From assembly GCF_003610355.1 (NCBI RefSeq), contig NZ_RAPY01000003.1, forward strand, positions 186,001 to 250,000: DNA of 64,000 nucleotides. Direction: 5' to 3'. Shown one piece after another: positions 36,684 through 45,106 of the stretch. Position numbers and translations under genes: made by a program. The notes below the pieces were generated by a model. It was not told the DNA's origin. It worked only from the letters and a program-made list of their open reading frames with translations, and ran no database searches. This DNA comes from Sphingobacterium detergens. Its GTDB lineage: Bacteria; Bacteroidota; Bacteroidia; Sphingobacteriales; Sphingobacteriaceae. Each line of letters starts with the position of its first letter. Position 1 is the stretch's first letter.

Positions 36684-38186
36684 TTAGCGGATTATAGAAT
36701 CAGCTCGGGGTTTTATCTTTTTGGAATCCACCGCAACGAGCTCCTTCTTACCCTTTGCCCCTGACTGCTTCACCTGTGACAGTGAATAACCATTTACATC
36801 ATCAAAGACCAGCATAGGTCTATACTCCTTCTCTTTTAATTTCAACACGACCCGGTCAAAATGTATATTTTCCGCATGCCGTATATAGAATCCCCATGCT
36901 GGAAGTTCTTTAAATTGCGAAAACTCAGGATAAGCCGCCTCCATCTCAGGAATACTGTCCAGTTCAGCTTTACTCGTCCCCCGATAGGCATAATTTGGAT
37001 TTGCTCCCCCGGGATAAGTGATTTCTATATTACGGAATGTCACATTGCGAATGGGTGCATCTTTTAGCCCGACAATACTTGATGGGGAGGTATTTCTCGG
37101 ATTATCCTCAATAGGCCCCTCATAAGAGTAACCGCTATCCGGTTTATCTTTTGCGACTTCCACCTTTACATTCTGAATCAGAATATTATTGATAGACCCT
37201 GTTCTTCCCTTATTCCAACGAGCGCCAATACGCAGATAAAAGGGATTTCCGGTATTAAATGCAGATAAGCTGTCGACAACAATATCTTCCACAAGTCCTC
37301 CATCGGGCGTGGCAATTGTCAATGCCGAACGAAAGGTGTCATATACCTTGTTATTAATGATCCTGATATTCTTATAACCCCCAGCGGATACAGTTCCAAA
37401 TTTGATTCCATTAGCACTAGAGCGTGCTGTGCAGTTTCGGATTTCTACGTCTTCACAGATCTTGGCAGCATCGTGGGATTTTAGGCAGATGGCATCATCC
37501 GATGCATCGATAAATGAATTCAACAACTTAAAATTACGGCAGTCTACGATATCGATACCGTCATTATTCCAAAAGGCCTTGCTATCAACTGTAATGCTGT
37601 CAACAACCGTATTGACACATTGATCATAAACCTGCACCCAATCGGCTGAATTTCGAATCGTGATACCATGAATACGCACATTTTCACAAGACCGCATATA
37701 AATTGCTTTTGGTCTTCTATTCCGTGGACGATCATAATCCAGCGGGTCTTTCAGCACACCACTCTGAATCTGTGCCAACAGATTATAGGCGACCTCCCTA
37801 CCTTGCCCATCGATGACACCCTTACCTTTTATCGTCACATTATTCGCTCCATTGGCATAGATCAATGCACAATTAGGCACATCAATATTATAATCGTAAA
37901 TATTGGTTGAGCCCACCAATATAGCCCCTTCTTCCAATTGGATATGTACATTTTCTTTCATGACAAGTGTACCGGTAAGATAGCGTCCCACATAAAACCG
38001 TAAGGTTCCACCACCTTGCTCGTGAATAAAATCGATCGCCCGTTGAATGGACGTTGTATTGAGTGTTGTTCCATTCGATTTGATACCAAACAGAGAGGCA
38101 TTATATTCTTTGGCATTTAAGGTCACCATCCCCCCACATAGGAAGATCATGACCATGATGATATTGATTTTCATATTCTTTCCCAT
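36684..38186 (-). CDS. Exported GH28-like beta-helix enzyme, paralogue 3
   Basis: About 500 residues. I start it at ATG 38186 (MGKNMKINIIM...), 1 nt after the upstream stop; ATG 38174 (MKINIIMVMIF) is equally possible and gives a cleaner signal peptide. GH28 features are the Nxd block WNNDGIDIVDC and the paired acids DASDDAICLKSHD. The usual third motif GHG(I/L)SIGS reads SANGIKFGTVSAGG, so the catalytic-site His is missing, and the RIK motif was not found. The pair with 38924-40408 is closely related. The family cleaves galacturonan or rhamnogalacturonan backbones; in this rhamnose context a rhamnose- or uronate-linked bond is likely. Confidence 0.82.
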   Translation of the reverse strand: MGKNMKINIIMVMIFLCGGMVTLNAKEYNASLFGIKSNGTTLNTTSIQRAIDFIHEQGGGTLRFYVGRYLTGTLVMKENVHIQLEEGAILVGSTNIYDYNIDVPNCALIYANGANNVTIKGKGVIDGQGREVAYNLLAQIQSGVLKDPLDYDRPRNRRPKAIYMRSCENVRIHGITIRNSADWVQVYDQCVNTVVDSITVDSKAFWNNDGIDIVDCRNFKLLNSFIDASDDAICLKSHDAAKICEDVEIRNCTARSSANGIKFGTVSAGGYKNIRIINNKVYDTFRSALTIATPDGGLVEDIVVDSLSAFNTGNPFYLRIGARWNKGRTGSINNILIQNVKVEVAKDKPDSGYSYEGPIEDNPRNTSPSSIVGLKDAPIRNVTFRNIEITYPGGANPNYAYRGTSKAELDSIPEMEAAYPEFSQFKELPAWGFYIRHAENIHFDRVVLKLKEKEYRPMLVFDDVNGYSLSQVKQSGAKGKKELVAVDSKKIKPRADSIIR

Positions 38187-38187
38187 T

Positions 38188-38913
38188 TTAGATAGATTTT
38201 CCATTAGCTAGGCGACTGTTTTCTTTCGTCAGCCCCTGGTTTCCTTCGCTTTCGACCAACGCTCTCTCGATGGCCCTAAAAAAGATATTGGACAGGATTA
38301 CTTTATTGGAATTTCTAACGTATACGCCAATACCGCCCGGACAATTAATATCCAGACCCTGGAATGTCACATCTTCACATCGATCGACAAACTGCGCTGC
38401 CCCCGGCAGATTCAGCTCCATGATACCTTTTACCTGAATCTGTTTGGAGTCCTGCAAATAAATCAGACTGATATCTTCAGGTTGATCTGATAATGTGATG
38501 TATCCTTTTTGACGCAATGCTGTTAAGTGGGTTTGCAACAATTGTTGCTGCCCGTCAATAACGCCTTTTCCTTTGATCTGAATATTGGATTGGCCAATAG
38601 CGGTGATCAGCGCTCTTTTTCCATTCAGGCTACTGTAGTCGAAAACATTGCTGCTCCCCAACAATACAGCGCCTTCATGCAATTCAATGGAAACGTTGGA
38701 TTTTAAGCTAAAAGAGCCAGTTAGGTAACGCCCTACATAAAAATGTAATGTTCCGCCGCCTTTTTTGGCGATATAGTCTATGGCATATTGAATGGAGCCC
38801 GTGTTATTGGTTATTCCATCGGACTTACATCCAAAAAGAGATGCATTGTAATCCTGGGCGAATAACCTAAAACAGCTCGCCCATAAAAAAATTAAAAATA
38901 GATACTTTTTCAT
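38188..38913 (-). CDS. Short GH28-like paralogue without catalytic residues (apparent pseudoenzyme)
   Basis: A 241-residue exported protein (signal MKKYLFLIFLWASCFRLFAQ) that aligns with the N-terminal half of its two neighbours (GGGTLHFYVGRYLTGSF, LLGSSNVFDYS, IKGKGVIDG). At the catalytic site the NNDGID block reads CPGGIGV and DASDDAICLKSHD reads RAIERALVESEGN, so the acids are replaced. It then ends with a short unrelated tail. The frame is open, with a signal peptide and tight spacing (10 bp after the upstream gene, 1-2 bp before the next). It may bind rather than cut glycan, or be a decaying copy. Confidence 0.75.
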   Translation of the reverse strand: MKKYLFLIFLWASCFRLFAQDYNASLFGCKSDGITNNTGSIQYAIDYIAKKGGGTLHFYVGRYLTGSFSLKSNVSIELHEGAVLLGSSNVFDYSSLNGKRALITAIGQSNIQIKGKGVIDGQQQLLQTHLTALRQKGYITLSDQPEDISLIYLQDSKQIQVKGIMELNLPGAAQFVDRCEDVTFQGLDINCPGGIGVYVRNSNKVILSNIFFRAIERALVESEGNQGLTKENSRLANGKSI

Positions 38914-38923
38914 GATGCGCGAT

Positions 38924-40408
38924 CTAATTGGTTTTGATTTCTTTTGACTGATGTAAATGGAAACTATCCTTCAATACTTGTCCATTTAGATAGGATTTAA
39001 AATCCCAAACTCCCCCCTCCAGATCATCGGCGACAATGGTCGGACGATAGTCGGTATTCTTTATGCGAAAGGAAACGTTTTTCAGATTGATCTGTTTTGC
39101 ATGGCGTATATATAGTCCCCAGGCCGGCAGTTCCTTGAATTGTGAAAACTCAGGATAGGCATTTGCCATTTCCGGGATCCCATCCAAGGATTTCGCATCC
39201 GTACCACGATAAGCGTAAAGGGCATTTCCACCTCCGGGATAGACCATTTCAATATTTTCAAGGGTAACGTTTTCAATCTTATGATCGGGCAGCCCTATAA
39301 TGCTTGCCGGCGAAATGTTCCGTGGCATATCTTCGACAGGACCTTCATAGCTATAGCCCAGGTCAGGTTTATTTGCTGGAACCTCAGCATATACATTCCG
39401 GATGGTGATATTCTTCATAAAAGGCTTCTTGCCTTTGCTCCAGCGGTCACCGATACGCAGGAAAATAACATTTCCAGTATTGATGCTGCGTACGCCATCC
39501 ACCAGAATGTTTTCAACAAAACCGCCATCCACCGCAGCAAAGGTAATGGCGGATCGATAGGTATCATAAACCACCAGATTTTTGACAACAAAATTTCGAA
39601 AGCCCCCACGGGACACTGTCCCAAATTTTAAAGCACTGGCACTTGAGCGAGCGGTGCAGTTTTCGACAAGTACATTTTCACAGACGGCATTCGCATCATG
39701 GGATTTAAAACAGATGGCGTCATCTGCCGCATCAAAAAAGCAGTTCCTGATGACCACGTTCTTACAGTCCACCACATCGATACCATCATTGTTCCAATAC
39801 GACTTACTATCTACGTAAATGCCTTCGACATGAAGATCTTCACATTGATCATAAGTCTGGTTCCAGCTTCCTGGATCCCGTAGCGTAATATCCTTTATCA
39901 CAACATGCTTACACTCGCGGAAGTAAATATTTTCCGGGCGGTTCCACTCGCGCAGGCGATCGAGTTTCAGTTCATCCTGTACAATTCCTTTATGCACGTT
40001 CTGAAGCGCATTCATTGCCGTTTGAAATCCACGACCATTGATCGTCCCCTTCCCTACGATGCCAATATTGTGTTGCCGGATGGCATAGATCATCGATTGC
40101 CAGTTGACCACTGTATCTTTATGATAATCGAAGGGATTGTTTGACCCCAGTAGGTTTGCGCCCTGCTCGAGATGCAAAGTCACATTGGATTTTAAATAAA
40201 ACGATCCTGTAACATAATTGCCGGGGGTAAAGCGCAATGTTCCCCCTCCTTTGTTCGTAATATAGTCAATAGCCGCCTGAATAGAACGTGTATTAAGCGC
40301 CTGGCCGTCGCCATTGATACCAAAATCCATGGCTTTATAATCCTGGGCAACCGCCAATCGAAACGTCAGCGCCTGGATGATAATCAAAAAAATAGGTAAT
40401 ATCTTCAT
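38924..40408 (-). CDS. Exported GH28-like beta-helix enzyme, paralogue 1
   Basis: A 494-residue exported protein (signal MKILPIFLIIIQALTFRLAVAQ). The N-terminal motif DFGINGDGQALNTRSIQAAID is typical for GH28 pectinases. Further motifs are WNNDGIDVVDC (around residue 210) and DAADDAICFKSHD, which give the conserved acids, then SSASALKFGTVSRGG where polygalacturonases have GHG, so the His is absent. The C-terminal block PEMANAYPEFSQFKELPAWGLYIRHA is shared with paralogue 3. The gene lies 3 bp after the GH106 gene, so the products probably act on the same glycan. Confidence 0.85.
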   Translation of the reverse strand: MKILPIFLIIIQALTFRLAVAQDYKAMDFGINGDGQALNTRSIQAAIDYITNKGGGTLRFTPGNYVTGSFYLKSNVTLHLEQGANLLGSNNPFDYHKDTVVNWQSMIYAIRQHNIGIVGKGTINGRGFQTAMNALQNVHKGIVQDELKLDRLREWNRPENIYFRECKHVVIKDITLRDPGSWNQTYDQCEDLHVEGIYVDSKSYWNNDGIDVVDCKNVVIRNCFFDAADDAICFKSHDANAVCENVLVENCTARSSASALKFGTVSRGGFRNFVVKNLVVYDTYRSAITFAAVDGGFVENILVDGVRSINTGNVIFLRIGDRWSKGKKPFMKNITIRNVYAEVPANKPDLGYSYEGPVEDMPRNISPASIIGLPDHKIENVTLENIEMVYPGGGNALYAYRGTDAKSLDGIPEMANAYPEFSQFKELPAWGLYIRHAKQINLKNVSFRIKNTDYRPTIVADDLEGGVWDFKSYLNGQVLKDSFHLHQSKEIKTN

Positions 40409-40411
40409 AAG

Positions 40412-43276
40412 TTAGCTTGTATATAAAGTAACTGGACCGATCAAGCCCATCGATTGCATTTCTTGTTCTCTCCCCTTGCGGTTGACCCAATACTGGGCAT
40501 TTTCATTGTCCTTGAGTGTTTTCATATAATTCCCCATGGTTGTGGTAATGCGGATTTCGATTTGATTATCGCCCTGCTTGAGGCTCCCTATGAGATTATA
40601 GATCCGTCTTCCATACCATTTTACCCCAAGTGATTTTCCATTGACAAAAACTTCAGAGACACCCGCTACACGACCTAAATTCAACAGAACATTGTCCCCC
40701 GCTGACCAGGAAAACGAACGCCGATAATTGGCCGTTCCCGAAAACCACATCAAACGCTCATCGTCTTTAAAATCAACTAGACGAGATAGGAGAATTTGTT
40801 TTGAACCGCCCTCCTGTTTATGCAGCAGCTCAACATTCCACTGGCTACTCAAATCCAGGGTATTGTTTCCCGTAGTGGACAGCGGTTGCCAAGTATCGCC
40901 CCCACGGTGCTGATCAAATACAAAAAGATAGGCATCTGTTGGGCCGAGATCTAACAACAAGCTATTGTCCTTGTCTAGTTCTACGCGAAAGCGTTTACCA
41001 CTATCTAAATCCCATAACCAGCAATTCTGCTTTCGAATTTCCGGTGCCGCAAACGAAATATTTATAGTGGTACTGTTCAGTCGATGCGCATTCTGGATAA
41101 AATAACATTCACTTCCATCATCGCGCATATAACGCATCTGCATGACGTAACGGTCTGGCTGATCCATCCTTAAATAATGCGGAAGCTGATACTTCCGCAT
41201 GAGGAGACGGTACCAGTCCATAAAATTATTTTCCTGCGGCTTTTTGACCGCTATAAAACGATCCGGATAAGATTGTAACCGCTTTAATAGTTGGCGTACT
41301 TCTTCATCCTTTTTTATGTGATCTTGTAGGCCTAAACTCTGCTGCGGGAGCGTTTCTATCGTGATAACACGTCCACCAGCTATTACAAACTCGACCAACC
41401 GCGACATCGCAGCAGGTGACATCCGCTTGATCCCCGGTAGAAACAGCACGCTGTATCGTCTTTTACCATAACAAAGTTTTCCTTTTTCTACTGTGCAGTC
41501 TTGTAAAATGATTTCGGTGATATAGTCCGCATTCCCCCCATTTTTACTGATGGCCTCCCAAAGCAAGGAGGTATAAGGAACGTTCAGTTTCTCAGGGAAA
41601 GGATCGGTCTGTACACCGTTTTCCGTCCACAGGTCATAGTTTGCTGGTAAAATCGCCATGTCGGCATAATAATCTCCCTGCTGAAGCTGCGAAGAAAGAC
41701 GGGCTTTATAATCATTCAAATATTTAAAATAAGGCCACCAATTATTGCGTTCGTTGTAAAAGGAGCCATATTGAATCCAGCCTGGAAAAGGCGCTTCCAG
41801 TGGCGAATAATTAAATCCATGCCAGACGGAATGTGTAATACCCGACAAAGCACTCTGATCGGAGCCCAACTTGAGTAGCTCTAGTTGTGTATTAAAAACA
41901 AGGTAGGTATTGGTCATTTCCTCACAGCTGACAAGCCGCTTTCCTTTGAGATGTGCTGCCGAAGAAACATACTTATCGATCATGGTATAGCCACGCCCCC
42001 GACGGTAATCCTCGTCAGACATCTCCTCCCCCAGCTTGTGCCGCAAGTAGTTTGTCGTCCATGATTCTCCTTCTGGAATATCATACTCCAGGCTGCTCTC
42101 CAGTGGAAAAAATCCCCGCCCATAGGCTTGCGCCCTTGACTTAACCCCAAGTGAACGACACCAATTGACATAGGTATCGGTAAAACGTTCTTTTAATAAG
42201 CATGCTTTGGTAAATTCATAATCAAAGCGTACACGACTCAAGAGCTCGCTGAGCTCCTTACTTTTCTTGGCACCATAATTTTCATCCACAACAGCACCCA
42301 ACCTTCCTACTTTAAATAAGATAAAGGGTAAATAAGGCATCAGATCATACCCTCGCCGGCGTTCAAATTCGACAGCAAAATCATCACACCAATTACATCC
42401 CTCCAGCTCCATACTGTCAGTAAACAGCGCCCGCACATAATCTTTTAGTGGGCCGATCTGCTCCTGCATACGGGTAGACATTCGATCCAAATAACGGGTT
42501 ACAGTCTGCTTATCCATATGGTTTAGGATGGATCCGGCTGCCCCAGGTGCGCCATTGATAACTGATGCAAATGCTTTAAATTTCACCAGTACATACAGCA
42601 CGTAATTACCTGGAGGAACATCAATCTCAATTTTATCCGCACTGATCCTGTCCGTATAATCGATCACTTCGGCCATCGACTCCATGGGATCTTTGACCAG
42701 TTTGACCGACAGGATCTCTGGGTTTCGCAAGGGATTCTTATCCGTGACCGCGGGATCGATCATATTGAAAATATGGTAGGGTCTGACCCCATAACGTGTG
42801 GGCCCTTCAATGGATTCACAATGAACCAGTACAACTTGGGCGGTCTCTTCTTCTTTCAGGTCTTCGGAACCAAAAGGCCAACCGGATCCGACAATAAGGT
42901 CGGCAGTCAGTCCGATTTTCTTGCTCTCCGTAGCTGCATACTGCACCATATCAATCCATTCTGGACTCAGCCATTTCAGCGAGGGAATCCCTAGATCATC
43001 TGTTCGCTTGGGAAAAGAAATGGGATTGATCTCCACCCCACCTATCCCCGCCTCTTTGAGTAACATCAGTTCACGACGCAGTTCATTCTTGTTGACCTTA
43101 TTTCCATTCCACCACCAGCGTACAAAAGGCCTATTACCCGCTGTGGGAGCCTGAAACAAATTAAAATAAGGGTCTGTATCCGCATGGCTATTGCTACCGA
43201 AGGCCTTTAAATTCTTGGCAAGAAAAAAGGAGGCTCCAAGTAGACTGCTCTGCTGTAAAAATAGTCTTCGCTTCAT
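40412..43276 (-). CDS. GH106-type alpha-L-rhamnosidase
   Basis: A 954-residue exported enzyme predicted to release terminal alpha-L-rhamnose by inversion. The N-terminus MKRRLFLQQSSLLGASFF resembles a twin-arginine or similar signal. The GH106 (beta/alpha)8 domain begins at RPFVRWWWNGNKVNKNELRRELMLLKEAGIGGVEI and continues with ADLIVGSGWPFG, DSMELEGCNWCDDF and PEGESWTTNYLRHKLGEEMS. The C-terminus holds a beta-sandwich with GRVAGVSEVFVNGKSLGVKWYGRRIYNL, as in the family. It lies in the rhamnose cluster beside rhaT and the rhamnose catabolic genes, which strongly supports rhamnose as the product. Confidence 0.9.
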   Translation of the reverse strand: MKRRLFLQQSSLLGASFFLAKNLKAFGSNSHADTDPYFNLFQAPTAGNRPFVRWWWNGNKVNKNELRRELMLLKEAGIGGVEINPISFPKRTDDLGIPSLKWLSPEWIDMVQYAATESKKIGLTADLIVGSGWPFGSEDLKEEETAQVVLVHCESIEGPTRYGVRPYHIFNMIDPAVTDKNPLRNPEILSVKLVKDPMESMAEVIDYTDRISADKIEIDVPPGNYVLYVLVKFKAFASVINGAPGAAGSILNHMDKQTVTRYLDRMSTRMQEQIGPLKDYVRALFTDSMELEGCNWCDDFAVEFERRRGYDLMPYLPFILFKVGRLGAVVDENYGAKKSKELSELLSRVRFDYEFTKACLLKERFTDTYVNWCRSLGVKSRAQAYGRGFFPLESSLEYDIPEGESWTTNYLRHKLGEEMSDEDYRRGRGYTMIDKYVSSAAHLKGKRLVSCEEMTNTYLVFNTQLELLKLGSDQSALSGITHSVWHGFNYSPLEAPFPGWIQYGSFYNERNNWWPYFKYLNDYKARLSSQLQQGDYYADMAILPANYDLWTENGVQTDPFPEKLNVPYTSLLWEAISKNGGNADYITEIILQDCTVEKGKLCYGKRRYSVLFLPGIKRMSPAAMSRLVEFVIAGGRVITIETLPQQSLGLQDHIKKDEEVRQLLKRLQSYPDRFIAVKKPQENNFMDWYRLLMRKYQLPHYLRMDQPDRYVMQMRYMRDDGSECYFIQNAHRLNSTTINISFAAPEIRKQNCWLWDLDSGKRFRVELDKDNSLLLDLGPTDAYLFVFDQHRGGDTWQPLSTTGNNTLDLSSQWNVELLHKQEGGSKQILLSRLVDFKDDERLMWFSGTANYRRSFSWSAGDNVLLNLGRVAGVSEVFVNGKSLGVKWYGRRIYNLIGSLKQGDNQIEIRITTTMGNYMKTLKDNENAQYWVNRKGREQEMQSMGLIGPVTLYTS

Positions 43277-43286
43277 AATATAGAAT

Positions 43287-44117
43287 TTAGGTGATGAGAT
43301 GCCTCGATAAGTATCTCTTCATCCAAAGGTTTTGCTGCCATTGCCGTTCATTGTCCCTTTCGCGGTTTCCAGACGAAATAAGATAAGGCGGCGGACCGAA
43401 TTCGGTCGTTATGGTCAAGCAGGATTTGCTTTTATTCAGGTTTATCCATTGTTGCCAAAGGGTCAGGTGGACAGCAACAATATCGCGGTACATCTTCTTT
43501 CTGACATCGGGGACCTGTGGTCCCTGTGTATAACCGACCCGTGCATGTATATGTCTCACCTGCGGCAAGATGCGGGCTAGTTCCTCCTGCCGATCTTCCA
43601 GCAAACTTTCCGAAACACAAAACCAATGGGAAATATCCAAGGTAAGCTTCAGATCCGGATAGCTTTCCAACATTGGTATCACGGTATGCAAGCCATAACT
43701 CCACTTATTACGGTGGGTTTCCTGAAAGATTTCGATTCCATACTGCTTTTCGATTCTTTCACATAGGCGCAAACCTTGTAGGACATCGACAGGAGAAAAG
43801 TATTCCCGTCCCATCTGTACCGAAATAAATTCAGGTGCAGCATATGCTTTCGCCAACTTCCCATAATAGGCAAGTTGTTCCTCCAATAGTTTAAAATAAG
43901 CCTCCGTTGTGTCAAAGCCTTGCAGCACACAAGTGACGATGCTATATTTTAATTTATACTTGCTTAGCAACTGCAGCACCGATATTGGGTCTATGTTTTC
44001 TCCAAAAGGAAACCACTCTATACCAGCATACCCCGCCGCCTGAACACGTTCGAGGAAATCTGCCCAAGGAATATGTTCACTTCCCCATCTTGGATAAAAG
44101 AAATCCAGTTTTACCAT
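43287..44117 (-). CDS. Cytosolic sugar-phosphate isomerase/epimerase-like TIM-barrel protein
   Basis: A 276-residue AP-endonuclease-2-type TIM barrel (xylose-isomerase-like). Metal-site acids are plausible at GIEWFPFGE, EIFQETHRNKW, KLTLDISHW and HIHARVGYTQGPQVPD. No signal peptide, so cytosolic. Its ATG lies inside the last codons of the upstream dioxygenase gene (ATGGTAA overlap, 7 nt), which implies translational coupling and joint function. Possible tasks are isomerisation of a modified sugar or of an intermediate made by the dioxygenase; the substrate is not known. Confidence 0.8.
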   Translation of the reverse strand: MVKLDFFYPRWGSEHIPWADFLERVQAAGYAGIEWFPFGENIDPISVLQLLSKYKLKYSIVTCVLQGFDTTEAYFKLLEEQLAYYGKLAKAYAAPEFISVQMGREYFSPVDVLQGLRLCERIEKQYGIEIFQETHRNKWSYGLHTVIPMLESYPDLKLTLDISHWFCVSESLLEDRQEELARILPQVRHIHARVGYTQGPQVPDVRKKMYRDIVAVHLTLWQQWINLNKSKSCLTITTEFGPPPYLISSGNRERDNERQWQQNLWMKRYLSRHLIT

Positions 44118-44932
44118 GCTGTATGGTAGATTAGCGGATTTTGTTCATCATTGTTCAATAAGTCACCCACCTGTAATGTCCCCCGATAATCATCCGGTAA
44201 GATGTTTGCCTGTCCATTGTAGACATTGCCATCAGGCATATATGCACAGGTCATTGCCCGTCTAAATCCATTGGTCATATTAGGGCCAGCACCATGGATT
44301 GTCAATCCATTGTGAAAGGTACAACTGCCCGCTTTAAGCGGTGTTGCCACAGGATTTACCTTTGCCATTTGCGGGTAATGTTCAAAAATTGTCCCCATAT
44401 TTTTTCCGATACCCAGATTTTCAAATCCCGTATGTTTATACGACTGGGGAACGAAATACATACATCCATTTTCTAGTGTGGAATCGTCCAGAGCAATCCA
44501 TATCGAGAGCGCTTTACGGTCGGAAAAGGACCAAAAAGGTGTATCGAGGTGCCAAGCCGTGGGATTCGCAAAGGGGCGCTTAAAGAGCGCTTGATCGTGC
44601 CAGATGCGGATACCATCAACGCCAGCAAGTTTCGCCGCCATCTCACCGATACGCTTATCCACCATCAGTTCCTTTACCTGATCGCTCGTCTGCCAGAGAT
44701 TCAATAACTGGTCAAATACTTTTCCGAAATAGTCGGCATCTTTATTAATACCATCATCTTCCCCTACTTTTGCCTCCTTTCCGGGCATCTTCTTTCCGGC
44801 ACGTTGCTCCACCGCATCGAAAACAATTCTTTGCCATGTTGCTAACTCTTCCGCGTCCAGAAAATCTGCTATAACGATGTAACCATTCTCTTGGTAAAAT
44901 GCAATCTGTTCTTCGGTCAATTGGTTCTTCAT
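44111..44932 (-). CDS. Phytanoyl-CoA dioxygenase (PhyH) family Fe(II)/2-oxoglutarate enzyme
   Basis: A 273-residue cytosolic protein of the PhyH family, which hydroxylates substrates with Fe(II) and 2-oxoglutarate. The start is MKNQLTEEQIAFYQENGYIVIADFLD. The iron ligands are HLD (AWHLDTPFWSFSDR) and a distal His in TIHGAGPNMTNG; the Arg for 2-oxoglutarate is in FRRAMTCAYMPDG. Length is normal. It is the first gene after the SusD gene, with its own tandem decamer promoter motif, and overlaps the TIM-barrel gene by 7 nt. A role in oxidising a sugar or removing an O-methyl group is a hypothesis. Confidence 0.85.
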   Translation of the reverse strand: MKNQLTEEQIAFYQENGYIVIADFLDAEELATWQRIVFDAVEQRAGKKMPGKEAKVGEDDGINKDADYFGKVFDQLLNLWQTSDQVKELMVDKRIGEMAAKLAGVDGIRIWHDQALFKRPFANPTAWHLDTPFWSFSDRKALSIWIALDDSTLENGCMYFVPQSYKHTGFENLGIGKNMGTIFEHYPQMAKVNPVATPLKAGSCTFHNGLTIHGAGPNMTNGFRRAMTCAYMPDGNVYNGQANILPDDYRGTLQVGDLLNNDEQNPLIYHTAW

Positions 44933-44998
44933 ATCATTAAATTTTAGGTTTTATGGAGTTATATTCAGCTACTTGAAAATACGCAAGATCGAACGAAA

Positions 44999-45018
44999 TT
45001 GTATCCTGAACTATCCTG
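44999..45018 (-). promoter_or_regulatory. Tandem decamer motif upstream of the PhyH gene
   Basis: TTGTATCCTG and AACTATCCTG lie side by side (plus-strand view) in exact 10-bp register, 67-86 bp upstream of the ATG at 44932. The TATCCTG core is identical in both units. Confidence 0.5.
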
Positions 45019-45034
45019 CAAATAATCAGCACAG

Positions 45035-45066
45035 CTTGCATGCCCCAAATGATAAGATCATGCAAG
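45035..45066 (-). terminator. Hairpin after susD
   Basis: CTTGCATG (45035-45042) and CATGCAAG (45059-45066) form a perfect 8-bp stem with a 16-nt loop, 40 bp after the susD stop. No T-tract follows, so it may be a processing or attenuation hairpin, not a full terminator. Confidence 0.35.
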
Positions 45067-45106
45067 TGTCTGATTATGTAAGCATCATTGTCCCATTTTG
45101 ATTTAG

